Assembly (NCBI RefSeq): GCF_050433395.1
Contig: NZ_JBNPXH010000006.1
Location: 124,001-188,000 of the forward strand
Source of the DNA: Mobilitalea torta
GTDB taxonomy: Bacteria > Bacillota > Clostridia > Lachnospirales > Lachnospiraceae
DNA: 64,000 nucleotides
Direction: 5' to 3'
This document shows, in pieces, positions 17,757-25,870 of the stretch. The position numbers were made by a program, and so were the translations under genes. Each line of letters starts with the position of its first letter. The stretch's first letter is position 1. The notes under the pieces are model-generated. The model worked only from the letters and a program-made list of their open reading frames with translations. It searched no databases and was not told the origin of the DNA.

Positions 17757-17886
17757 AAACAATCCTCCTGATCACTGATATACGTATACTATATACTGTT
17801 CCCCAACGGCAGAGTCAAGAGGGCTTTTATGTATTTATGAATTTATTATATGTCGAAGCTCTCCGCGCCCAAAGAAGCCGGTTATC

Positions 17887-18441
17887 TTATTCCGGCTGCG
17901 ATTCTGCAGCAGTATTTTCCTCATCAGAAACAACGTGATAGAAGGTGGTCTCGTATTTTTCTATGGCTTTCTGCATCAAGTAATTCAAGTCTTCACATCC
18001 GGGCTCGCGGCTGTTCAAAGGCTTTCGTTCCCCATTGTCCTGTGCATTATGAATGGGAAGGGACTGCTTCATAGAGAGCTTACCGGAGAAAACATTGCCG
18101 TTTCCGATACGGATCAGATATTGGATATCCCTGTCTTCATATTTTTTGTGGCCGTCAATAGAGGATTGCAGGCCATTATCCTGATACTGGTCTAAATTGA
18201 AATCGACGAATGGATACTCCTCGCCGATGGCTTCCGGCCTGCTGCCAGTAAACAGTTTTTCCTGAATCCTGCGGCCGCTGTAGGACATATATTCGGATAG
18301 AAACTCTTCGAAGTTTCTTCCGGCATCCAGACTGAAATTAAGCTGGTCACCTGAGACATCAATATTGTCAAAGCGTTTCACCAGACGCTGGAGCAGGTTT
18401 CCCTGGCCATCTGCAATTTTTATGTCGATATCTATAATCAT
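17887..18441 (-). CDS. Conserved-looking hypothetical protein
   Basis: Soluble acidic protein of 184 residues, no signal or membrane segment. It opens with MIIDIDIKIADGQGNLLQRL and has mixed alpha/beta character with a Ser/Gln/Glu-rich tail that looks disordered. GGGTGG lies just before the ATG at 18441. I do not recognise a family. It stands between the MerR gene and rpsT on the same strand as both, separated from rpsT by a terminator, so it is likely an independent transcript. Confidence 0.6.
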   Translation of the reverse strand: MIIDIDIKIADGQGNLLQRLVKRFDNIDVSGDQLNFSLDAGRNFEEFLSEYMSYSGRRIQEKLFTGSRPEAIGEEYPFVDFNLDQYQDNGLQSSIDGHKKYEDRDIQYLIRIGNGNVFSGKLSMKQSLPIHNAQDNGERKPLNSREPGCEDLNYLMQKAIEKYETTFYHVVSDEENTAAESQPE

Positions 18442-18532
18442 ATGTCCACCCTGAAAATTTGTTAGTAAATAGTAATGTTACTACAAATATCGGCCAAAAG
18501 GGAGGATAAAGTAACTGCATTTTGATAAAAAG

Positions 18533-18595
18533 AATAGATCAGCCCGCGGCAGGAAAAGGGGCGCGGTGATCCTTCCTGACACAGGCTGACCTATT
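18533..18595. repeat. Palindromic repeat, copy A
   Basis: Imperfect inverted repeat; the arms (18533-18555 and 18573-18595) match at 19 of 23 positions, with core CAGCC..GCGGCAGG. It is related in sequence to the elements at 19135-19331 and 22152-22214. It lies just downstream of the rpsT terminator. Confidence 0.65.
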
Positions 18596-18596
18596 A

Positions 18597-18635
18597 CAAA
18601 AAACAGGATATACATTATTGATAATGTACATCCTG
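18597..18635 (-). terminator. Terminator of rpsT
   Basis: On the minus strand a 15-base stem (18604-18618 with 18621-18635, one mismatch) with a tight loop runs into TTTTTTG, directly after the rpsT stop. Confidence 0.85.
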
Positions 18636-18642
18636 CAAATTC

Positions 18643-18906
18643 TTATGCAATCGTATTGATAGCCTTGGATAAACGAGATACTTTTCTGGAAGCTGTGTTC
18701 TTGTGATATACACCCTTTGAACAAGCCTTATCGATCTCAGAAACTGCAGCAACCAGGTTCGTCTTTGCAAGATCCTTGTCACCGGCAGCAACAGCTGCAT
18801 CTACCTTCTTGATCATCGTCTTAACCTTGGACTTAATTTGCCTGTTTCTAGCAGCCTTAGTCTCATTTACAAGAATTCTCTTCTTTGCAGATTTAATATT
18901 TGCCAA
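18643..18906 (-). CDS. rpsT: 30S ribosomal protein S20
   Basis: Basic helical protein of 87 residues (ANIKSAKKRILVNETKAARN), a primary 16S rRNA binder of the small subunit. The start is taken as TTG 18906: GGAGGT stands 7 bases upstream and the product then begins (M)ANIKSAKKR as in the family. The ATG 15 bases further up overlaps that ribosome site. A TTG start may hold expression down; in E. coli the same gene has a UUG start and is autoregulated in translation. It is transcribed alone, opposite to gpr. Confidence 0.95.
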   Translation of the reverse strand: MANIKSAKKRILVNETKAARNRQIKSKVKTMIKKVDAAVAAGDKDLAKTNLVAAVSEIDKACSKGVYHKNTASRKVSRLSKAINTIA

Positions 18907-19134
18907 TTCGTACACCTCCAATGATTAATATAATGGTCAACCGCAGTGCCAAGTACACCAAAGTGAGAGTGAGATGCAATCTTGGAGTTGGTTGCTCGAA
19001 TAATTTGTTTCATTAAATCCGGACACGGACGTTCTAATGGAAACATACTATTACATAGTAGTCCATCGGGTTTATTCTGTCAATACATAATTTTTAAAAT
19101 TTTGCAAAAAATAAAAAATGTGAATGTTAGCGAA

Positions 19135-19331
19135 TGTAAGAAATCAGCCTGTGGCAGGGAGGAGGGCATGGTGCTCCCTCACATACAGGATGGAAGACAT
19201 ATGACTGGATTTGTATGTCACACCCGTACAAGCTTGTTCGTCTGTGCCATACAAATCCAATCACATCTCTTCCATATAGTGCATTACGGGAGCACCATGC
19301 CCTCCTCCCTGCCACAGGCTGATTTCTTACA
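19135..19331. repeat. Long palindromic repeat, copy B (MITE-like hairpin)
   Basis: A 197-base element whose outer arms (19135-19178 and 19288-19331) are perfect inverted copies over 44 bases. The interior is an imperfect continuation (GGATTTGTATG against CATACAAATCC). The arm contains CAGCCTGTGGCAGGGAGG, shared in part with copies A and C. No open frame inside is convincing. As RNA it would form a near-continuous long hairpin on either strand. Confidence 0.85.
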
Positions 19332-19335
19332 GGTG

Positions 19336-19449
19336 TAGGTTACGGAGCAATAGGTTACGGAGCAAATAAGTTATGAAGCAAATAGGTTATGGAGCAAATA
19401 GAAATGCGGAATAAATAGAATACGAAATAAATAGGATGCGGAGGGAAAA
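19336..19449 (+). repeat. Degenerate 16-base tandem repeat upstream of gpr
   Basis: Seven units starting at 19336, 19351, 19367, 19383, 19399, 19416 and 19432. The first reads TAGGTTACGGAGCAA; later ones drift (TAGAAATGCGGAATAAA, TAGGATGCGGAGGGAAA). The last unit supplies the GGAGGG ribosome site of gpr. Confidence 0.8.
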
Positions 19450-19452
19450 TAA

Positions 19453-20370
19453 GTGAGTTGTAAGGTTAGGACGGACTTGGCGCTGGAAATGCGGGAGAGC
19501 TTTCCGGAGGATGATGTTGAGATTAAAGGGGTTATTTTGACGGAGAATTATGACGAAGCCAATGATATAAGGGTATCCGTGGTAGAGATTAAGGATGAAC
19601 GCGGAGCAAAGGCAATGGAGAAACCCATTGGGGTGTATATTACTATTGAGGCCCCTAAGATTAATAATACCTCGGAGGATTATTATCAACCGGCGGTGGA
19701 GGAGATTGCAAGGCAATTGAGAACCCTGTCCGGAGATTTGAAGCGGGAAGAGATTCTGGTGGTAGGCCTGGGGAACCGGGAGGTAACGCCGGATGCCCTG
19801 GGGCCGCAGGTGGTGGATAGCCTGTTTATTACCAGGCATCTGATCCGTGAGTACGGCAAGGAGTTCAAGGAGAGAAACCATCTGGGCAGTGTCAGTGCAA
19901 TTTCACCGGGAGTGATGGCACAGACCGGAATGGAGACCTTGGAGATTATTAAGGGTATCGTTAAGGAGACTTCTCCGAAATTGCTGATTGTAATCGACGC
20001 GCTGGCCTCCCGGAGTGTCAGCCGGGTGAATACCACAGTCCAGCTGACGGACACAGGCATCAGTCCGGGCTCCGGTGTGGGGAATAACCGAAAGGCTCTG
20101 AATGAAGAGAGTCTAGGGACGAAGGTCATCGCCATAGGGGTTCCCACTGTTGTGGATGCAGCAACGATTGTGGCGGATACTTTGACAAAGTACATGGAGA
20201 AGAGCGGTTTTGATGAGCATGATATCAATCAGTTCATCAATGAAATCAGGGAGCAGCAGATTGAAAATATGTTTGTTACGCCAAAGAATGTCGATGAGGC
20301 GGTGAAACGGCTTAGTAATACGATCTCCGAGGCGATCAACTCCTGCTATGCGCAAGCGGAATGTGGGTAA
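19453..20370 (+). CDS. gpr: GPR spore germination protease
   Basis: Protein of 305 residues that, after spore germination, cleaves the small acid-soluble DNA-coating proteins. Family signatures include VRTDLALEM at the start, VVGLGNREVTPDALGP (about 99-114), SAISPGVMAQTGMET, IDALASRS and the tail with GVPTVVDAATIVADT. It is made as a zymogen in the forespore; the N-terminal part before the self-processing site is present (IKGVILTE). The GTG start at 19453 has GGAGGG 8 bases upstream. A forespore sigma factor normally drives gpr; I could not place its promoter with confidence. spoIIP follows after a repeat-rich gap. Confidence 0.95.
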   Translation: MSCKVRTDLALEMRESFPEDDVEIKGVILTENYDEANDIRVSVVEIKDERGAKAMEKPIGVYITIEAPKINNTSEDYYQPAVEEIARQLRTLSGDLKREEILVVGLGNREVTPDALGPQVVDSLFITRHLIREYGKEFKERNHLGSVSAISPGVMAQTGMETLEIIKGIVKETSPKLLIVIDALASRSVSRVNTTVQLTDTGISPGSGVGNNRKALNEESLGTKVIAIGVPTVVDAATIVADTLTKYMEKSGFDEHDINQFINEIREQQIENMFVTPKNVDEAVKRLSNTISEAINSCYAQAECG

Positions 20371-20403
20371 TAAGTAAGAGGTAATAAATCACATGTATGT
20401 GAA

Positions 20404-20600
20404 TATAATAGAGCGTAGAGGAGTATAGTGTGAATTACTGTAAGGCGTAATTCACACTGCAAGCTTGCTTGCAAGTATACGAACGTAGCGAAGATCATGA
20501 ACCTGGTTTTGGTTCATGATCTAATAGAGCGTAGAGGAGTATAGTGTGAATTACTGTAAGGCGCAATTCACACTGCAAGCTTGCTTGCAAGTATATGAAC
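20404..20600 (+). repeat. Mosaic repeat: two 79-base direct copies joined by a hairpin
   Basis: Copies at 20406-20484 and 20522-20600 differ at two positions. Each holds TAATAGAGCGTAGAGGAG, a hairpin (AGTGTGAATTAC / GTAATTCACACT, 20427-20458 in the first) and GCAAGCTTGCTTGC. Between them lies GAAGATCATGAAC and its reverse complement as a hairpin (about 20493-20521). The same plan with related constant blocks occurs at 63051-63205. Confidence 0.85.
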
Positions 20601-20653
20601 CAGGCAGGGAGCAGGCTTGCTTACAGGTTTTTAACAGGCAGGAGGCAGTTATA

Positions 20654-22141
20654 ATGAAGCATCGTATCCGGTTTCTATTTCGTAGGAGGAAATACCCGCA
20701 GCGGTATCGTTTCAACATTTATTTCATTCTATGGACCATGATTGTGGCGGGATCAGTCTATCTTCTGATCCGGTTTGCCCTGGTTTCCTTTTCAGAAGAA
20801 ATTGGTCAAGCTGAAGCAAGCTATTCCGATGCGATTCTTTATTATATCAGCAATAAGGCAATGGAGTCGGGGTCATCTCTTCTTGCATATACCATGGCAG
20901 AGGAAGGGGAAGAGGCCCCATTTCCATTGGGACTGATTGGCAATCCATTTAAATTGGCGAACTTTACTGAGGGCAGTTTGGAACGGTCCGTCAGCGCCAA
21001 GGAATATAATCTTTATGATCCTTATGCCAAAGCCTATGAGGATATGGCGTTGAAAAAAGACAATATCAGCGTCAATGACAGTATTGCCGGGGAAGAGGAA
21101 GCAGCAGAGGTCATGAAGTATGGCAGCTCCGCCGTTAGGGAAGCCGGTATTAGATTATATGAATTTAAGGAAGGGATTCTGAGTCAGGAGTATATTTTGA
21201 CCAATGGAGTAATTTATAATGAGCGGGCCAGCCTTTATTTTAGCCAAGGGGCAGACATATTGGATTCTTCGGATGCTCAGTTAGAGAAAGTGGAAATGGT
21301 TTCGGTCTATGGGGATATCCCCGTGCTGGAGACGGATCATGAGGAAAGCATCAAGGTATCCAATCCCGGTAATCTGGGGGGATATACATTGGAGCAGATG
21401 AAAAATATAAATTTTCTGATTAACAATTATTATATTGTCGACGGAGCTACCAAGGTTACAGATGACATATTTGACGGAGAAGTGCTGATAAACAAGGACA
21501 TGACCATAGAACAGCGTAAGGACGGACAGCCGCAGATATTGATCTATCATACCCATTCCCAGGAAGCTTATATAGACAGCAGAGAAGGGGTGCTGGAGGA
21601 CGGCGTGGTAGGGGTTGGCAGTTATCTTGAGGATATCCTGACGGAACGTTATGGTTATCAGGTGCTTCATGACACCAGCACCTATGATATTGTTCATGGG
21701 AGACTGGATCGTAATATCGCCTATAATCAAGCCAGGGACGGAGTGTCAAAGATATTGGAGGAAAACCCCGGAATTGATGTGATTATTGATTTACATAGGG
21801 ACGGCGGGGCGAGGAGATCCACCCTTCTGAACGGAGAGGAAACGGCTCAGATTATGCTGTTCAATGGACTAAGCAGGGACCAGAACGGCCCGATTGCCCA
21901 TCTTGCCAATCCGAATCTTCAGGATAATCTTGCTTTCAGTCTTCAGCTTCAGCTGAAGGGGATAGAAAAATATCCCGGATTGTTCTATAAAAATTATCTT
22001 AAATGCTGGAGATATAATCTGCACCTCAGGCCAAGATGCATCCTGGTGGAGCTGGGTACCGATAAGAACAGCCTTCAATCAGCGATGAATGCGATGGAAC
22101 CCTTTGCGGAGGTTCTCGACGCTGTCCTGCAGGGGAAATAA
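20654..22141 (+). CDS. spoIIP: Stage II sporulation protein P
   Basis: Protein of 495 residues: basic cytoplasmic start, one membrane segment (about 28-50), variable spacer, and a C-terminal SpoIIP amidase/endopeptidase domain (about 280-490) with ILIYHTHSQEAY, IDLHRDGG and ILVELGTDKNS. In the engulfment machine it works with SpoIID and SpoIIM to cut septal peptidoglycan so the mother cell membrane can move round the forespore. The start is ATG 20654, with AGGAGG 8 bases before it; the open frame continues upstream to 20546 only because it reads through the repeat. The gpr-spoIIP pairing is common in Clostridia. Confidence 0.93.
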   Translation: MKHRIRFLFRRRKYPQRYRFNIYFILWTMIVAGSVYLLIRFALVSFSEEIGQAEASYSDAILYYISNKAMESGSSLLAYTMAEEGEEAPFPLGLIGNPFKLANFTEGSLERSVSAKEYNLYDPYAKAYEDMALKKDNISVNDSIAGEEEAAEVMKYGSSAVREAGIRLYEFKEGILSQEYILTNGVIYNERASLYFSQGADILDSSDAQLEKVEMVSVYGDIPVLETDHEESIKVSNPGNLGGYTLEQMKNINFLINNYYIVDGATKVTDDIFDGEVLINKDMTIEQRKDGQPQILIYHTHSQEAYIDSREGVLEDGVVGVGSYLEDILTERYGYQVLHDTSTYDIVHGRLDRNIAYNQARDGVSKILEENPGIDVIIDLHRDGGARRSTLLNGEETAQIMLFNGLSRDQNGPIAHLANPNLQDNLAFSLQLQLKGIEKYPGLFYKNYLKCWRYNLHLRPRCILVELGTDKNSLQSAMNAMEPFAEVLDAVLQGK

Positions 22142-22151
22142 ATAATATATA

Positions 22152-22214
22152 TAATCGTTCCATCCTGTGCGTGAGGGAGTCATGCTCTCCTCCCTGCCAC
22201 AGACGGAACGATTA
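22152..22214. repeat. Palindromic repeat, copy C
   Basis: Outer 10-base inverted repeat TAATCGTTCC / GGAACGATTA around an inner part with CTCCTCCCTGCCACAG, shared with the right arm of copy B. It sits right after spoIIP and may serve as its terminator. Confidence 0.65.
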
Positions 22215-22244
22215 CAATAATATTTCAGATGCATATGTATCTTC

Positions 22245-22273
22245 TTGCAGTGAAAAAAACAGTATGATATAAT
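22245..22273 (+). promoter_or_regulatory. Promoter of lepA
   Basis: TTGCAG (22245-22250), 17 bases, TATAAT (22268-22273), about 85 bases before the lepA start. Confidence 0.65.
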
Positions 22274-22357
22274 GAAGCGAATGAGAAGATGCAGGTTGGT
22301 TCCTACAGGTATGGAATGTCTAATCTGCAGACATTGGATATTTACAGGAGGATGAGC

Positions 22358-24169
22358 ATGTCTTTAGATCAAAGCAAGATAAGAAATTTTTGTATTATAG
22401 CTCATATAGATCACGGGAAATCAACGCTGGCAGACCGTATCATTGAGATGACCGGGCTGCTGACCAGCCGGGAGATGCAGGCGCAGATTCTGGATAATAT
22501 GGATCTGGAACGGGAGAGGGGCATCACCATCAAGGCTCAGACGGTGCGTACGGTATATAAAGCGAAAAACGGTGAGGAATACATCTTCAACCTGATTGAT
22601 ACTCCGGGGCACGTGGATTTCAACTATGAGGTATCCAGAAGCCTGGCGGCCTGTGAGGGCGCGATTCTGGTAGTGGATGCCGCCCAGGGAATCGAAGCCC
22701 AGACGCTGGCGAATGTATATCTGGCACTGGATCATAATCTGGATATCATGCCGGTTATCAATAAGATTGATCTTCCCAGTGCGGATCCCCAGCGTGTTAT
22801 TGCTGAAATCGAGGATGTAATCGGGCTGGAGGCCCAGGACGCGCCTCTGGTATCCGCCAAGACCGGTGTTAATATCGAACAGGTTCTGGAGCAGATCGTC
22901 GAGAAAATTCCGGCGCCCAAGGGGGATCCGGAGGCACCGCTTCAGGCCCTGATTTTTGACTCCATTTATGATCCCTATAAGGGGGTAATTGTGTTTTGCC
23001 GGATTAAAGAGGGCAGGGTTAGAAAGGGAACCCAGATAAGAATGATGGCCACCGGAGCAACCGCGGAGGTGGTAGAGCTGGGAATTTTCGGACCCGGACA
23101 ATTCCTTCCGGCGGAGGAATTAAGCGCGGGCATGGTAGGTTACCTCATGGCCAGCTTAAAGAATGTGAAGGATACCCGTGTGGGAGATACGGTTACCGAT
23201 CATATGAGGCCCTGTTCCCAGCCCCTGCCCGGCTATAAAAAGGTGCAGCCCATGGTGTTCTGCGGGATGTATCCGGCGGACGGCGCAAAGTATCCGGATC
23301 TGAGGGATGCGCTGGAGAAGCTTCAGCTGAATGATGCCGCCCTCCAATTTGAACCGGAGACCTCGGTAGCCCTGGGCTTTGGCTTCCGCTGCGGCTTCCT
23401 GGGCTTATTGCATCTGGAAATCATCCAGGAACGGCTGGAGAGGGAGTATAACCTGGATCTAGTTACGACCGCACCCAGTGTTATTTATAAGGTGTATAAG
23501 ACCAATGGAGAGGCTTATGACATTACCAATCCCACCAATCTGCCGGATCCTGCGGAGATTGAATATCTGGAAGAACCCATGGTGTCGGCGGAGATTATGG
23601 TTACGACGGAGTTTGTGGGTTCCATCATGAGTCTGTGTCAGGAACGCCGGGGAGTATACCTGGGAATGGAATATATGGAGACAACAAGAGCTCTGTTAAA
23701 ATATGAGCTTCCCTTGAACGAGATCATTTATGACTTCTTCGATGCGCTGAAATCCAGATCAAGGGGATATGCCTCCTTTGATTATGAGCTGAAGGGCTAT
23801 GTGCGTTCCGAGCTGGTGAAGCTGGACATCCTTATTAATAAAGAAGAAGTAGATGCCCTGACCTTTATCGTTCATGCGGAGAGTGCCTATGAAAGAGGCA
23901 GAAGGATGTGCGAGAAGCTTAAGGAAGAGATACCCAGACAACAGTTTGAAATACCGATTCAGGCGGCAATCGGCAGCAAGGTCATTGCGAGAGAGACAGT
24001 AAAGGCGGTTCGCAAGGATGTACTGGCAAAATGTTATGGCGGTGATATTACAAGAAAGAAGAAGCTTCTGGAAAAGCAGAAGGAAGGTAAGAAACGAATG
24101 CGGCAGGTTGGTAATGTAGAGATTCCACAGAGAGCTTTTATGAGTGTTTTGAAGCTGGATGAGGATTAG
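22358..24169 (+). CDS. lepA: Elongation factor 4 (back-translocase)
   Basis: Translational GTPase of 603 residues, exactly the usual size. G motifs: AHIDHGKST (G1), DTPGHVDF (G3), NKIDLPSAD (G4), SAKTG (G5). The LepA-specific C-terminal domain is intact (FRCGFLGLLHLEIIQERLER, SRGYASFDYEL, ITRKKKLLEKQKEGKKRMR). It binds stalled ribosomes and can move tRNAs backward or aid 30S maturation. The start is the ATG at 22358, 6 bases after AGGAGG; the upstream in-frame ATG touches that site. Followed by a hairpin terminator and hemW, a frequent gene order in Clostridia. Confidence 0.97.
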   Translation: MSLDQSKIRNFCIIAHIDHGKSTLADRIIEMTGLLTSREMQAQILDNMDLERERGITIKAQTVRTVYKAKNGEEYIFNLIDTPGHVDFNYEVSRSLAACEGAILVVDAAQGIEAQTLANVYLALDHNLDIMPVINKIDLPSADPQRVIAEIEDVIGLEAQDAPLVSAKTGVNIEQVLEQIVEKIPAPKGDPEAPLQALIFDSIYDPYKGVIVFCRIKEGRVRKGTQIRMMATGATAEVVELGIFGPGQFLPAEELSAGMVGYLMASLKNVKDTRVGDTVTDHMRPCSQPLPGYKKVQPMVFCGMYPADGAKYPDLRDALEKLQLNDAALQFEPETSVALGFGFRCGFLGLLHLEIIQERLEREYNLDLVTTAPSVIYKVYKTNGEAYDITNPTNLPDPAEIEYLEEPMVSAEIMVTTEFVGSIMSLCQERRGVYLGMEYMETTRALLKYELPLNEIIYDFFDALKSRSRGYASFDYELKGYVRSELVKLDILINKEEVDALTFIVHAESAYERGRRMCEKLKEEIPRQQFEIPIQAAIGSKVIARETVKAVRKDVLAKCYGGDITRKKKLLEKQKEGKKRMRQVGNVEIPQRAFMSVLKLDED

Positions 24170-24184
24170 GAATAAATCAGACAG

Positions 24185-24252
24185 AAGGATCAGAAGATTG
24201 TGCTGCAGTGCTGAAAACAGTATTGCAGCATTGATTTTGGATCCTTTTGTTG
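24185..24252 (+). terminator. Hairpin terminator between lepA and hemW
   Basis: AAGGATC pairs with GATCCTT (outer) and TGCTGCA with TTGCAGCA (inner), followed by TTTTGTTGT. The rest of the 227-base gap holds a TATAAT box at about 24256 and nothing else recognised. Confidence 0.6.
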
Positions 24253-24396
24253 TAGTATAATGAGCTAAATGATATTGAAAATGATAATTTGAATATGGAA
24301 TGAGGAGTAGAACAGAAGAAAAATGAAATAGAAGAATGAGATGAAAGAAGGGTAAGGAAGGATATAATATTAAGAAAAAAGCGAGGAGGGGAAGGG

Positions 24397-25668
24397 ATGG
24401 AGTTTAAGAAGAGAACGGACGGTGAACCATTGGGTGGAGTCAGAAGCTTGAAAACAGAACATGAGCGGGAGAGGTTAGGCCTATATATTCATATTCCCTT
24501 CTGTGTGAGAAAATGTGATTATTGTGATTTCTTGTCGGCTCCGGCAACGGAGCAGCTTCAAAAGGCATATGCAGAAGCTCTTCTTGCGGAAATTGAGAGT
24601 TATGCAGGGAGGACCTCGGATTATCGTGTGGCGACTTTGTTTTTTGGGGGCGGGACTCCTTCCTGCATCGAAGGGGAAGCAATTAAGAGGATTATGGATC
24701 GGATAGCACGGGTGTTTGTACTTAGCTGCGATGACTTGGAGGCGACTATTGAGGTGAATCCCGGAACCATAACCAGGGAGAAGCTGCTGTACTACCGGGA
24801 AGCAGGGCTGAACCGGATCAGCCTTGGGCTCCAGTCGGCGGATGACCGGGAGTTGAAAAGATTGGGAAGGATTCATTCCTTCCAGGAATTTCTTGAAAAT
24901 TACCGGTTAGCCAGGGAGCTTGGCTTTCATAATATTAATGTGGATCTTATGTCTGCCCTGCCGGGACAGACACAAGAATCTTGGGAGAGAACCCTGCGCA
25001 CCGTGGCGGAGCTTGGGGCGGAGCATGTTTCGGCTTACAGCCTGATTATTGAGGAAGGAACTAAATTCTATGAACGTTACCGGCCCGGAGGACCCCAGGA
25101 AAAGGAGCTTCCGGATGAGGATACGGACCGGCGGATGTATTATAGGACGAAAGAGATACTGGAGGAATACGGATATCACAGATATGAGATCTCTAATTAT
25201 GCAAAGGAGCAGTATGAGTGCAGGCATAACAATTCCTACTGGGAACGGACTTCGTATCTGGGACTCGGACTGGGAGCGGCATCCTTGATTGATAATATTC
25301 GATTTACAAATAAAAAGAAGCTTACTGAGTATATTGATTTGTGCGGAGCGTATGGCAGGAACAGGGAAAGAGCGGAAGGCGGGGAGCCTTTAAGCCGGGA
25401 TTTGATTGGGATCAGGGAGGATATTGCCTCTCTTACCCGGGAGGAACAAATGGAGGAGTTTCTGTTTTTGGGATTGAGGAAATGCGAGGGCATCGGGTTA
25501 GCGGATTTTGAGCGGCAGTTTGGACAGGAGCTCTCCGAGGTCTATGGAGAGCAGTTAAAACAACTGGAGGGGAAGGAATTGATTGTAATCCGGGATGGCA
25601 GACTTCAGTTAACGGAGCTGGGGTTTGATCTCAGCAATTCGGTGCTGGCGGAGTTCCTGCTGGATTAA
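24397..25668 (+). CDS. hemW: HemW, radical-SAM heme chaperone (HemN-like)
   Basis: Radical SAM protein of 423 residues. The iron-sulfur motif CVRKCDYCDF (C-x3-C-x2-C plus the HemN-like fourth residue) follows LYIHIPFC; GGGTPS and the HRYEISNYA segment are typical of the HemN/HemW group. The lepA-hemW-hrcA order and the lack of other heme genes favour HemW (heme binding and delivery) over coproporphyrinogen dehydrogenase. AGGAGGGGAAGGG precedes ATG 24397. An N-terminal extension of about 25 residues before the core is slightly longer than usual. Confidence 0.9.
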   Translation: MEFKKRTDGEPLGGVRSLKTEHERERLGLYIHIPFCVRKCDYCDFLSAPATEQLQKAYAEALLAEIESYAGRTSDYRVATLFFGGGTPSCIEGEAIKRIMDRIARVFVLSCDDLEATIEVNPGTITREKLLYYREAGLNRISLGLQSADDRELKRLGRIHSFQEFLENYRLARELGFHNINVDLMSALPGQTQESWERTLRTVAELGAEHVSAYSLIIEEGTKFYERYRPGGPQEKELPDEDTDRRMYYRTKEILEEYGYHRYEISNYAKEQYECRHNNSYWERTSYLGLGLGAASLIDNIRFTNKKKLTEYIDLCGAYGRNRERAEGGEPLSRDLIGIREDIASLTREEQMEEFLFLGLRKCEGIGLADFERQFGQELSEVYGEQLKQLEGKELIVIRDGRLQLTELGFDLSNSVLAEFLLD

Positions 25669-25726
25669 GGGCCGTGCTTTTTGTGATATTCTCACCATAT
25701 TTTAATAATTAATTTTTAAAACTGCC

Positions 25727-25755
25727 TTGACAAAAGAAAATGTTAGTGCTATTTT
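25727..25755 (+). promoter_or_regulatory. Promoter of the hrcA heat-shock operon
   Basis: TTGACA (25727-25732), 17 bases, TATTTT (25750-25755), immediately upstream of the CIRCE operator. TTAGTGCT in the spacer resembles an extra half-site. Confidence 0.75.
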
Positions 25756-25766
25756 ATTTATAGATA

Positions 25767-25793
25767 TTAGCACTCTATCGAGTTGAGTGCTAA
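25767..25793 (+). promoter_or_regulatory. CIRCE operator (HrcA binding site)
   Basis: TTAGCACTC, 9 bases, GAGTGCTAA: the exact consensus inverted repeat. HrcA bound here represses the operon, and heat or unfolded protein titrates GroEL away from HrcA to relieve it (known for the family). Confidence 0.97.
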
Positions 25794-25870
25794 CAACAAA
25801 GATGGAAAGTGAATATACGTTGTGATGCAACGTATGGTACATGGGAATTTATAACGGATCGAGGTAGGTC

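Noticed and set aside
18982..19338. Open frames on both strands within the long palindrome upstream of gpr
   Set aside because: They mirror each other because of the inverted repeat and have no ribosome sites.
20546..20653. N-terminal extension of SpoIIP
   Set aside because: The added 36 residues are the translation of the DNA repeat; the ribosome site and family start support ATG 20654.
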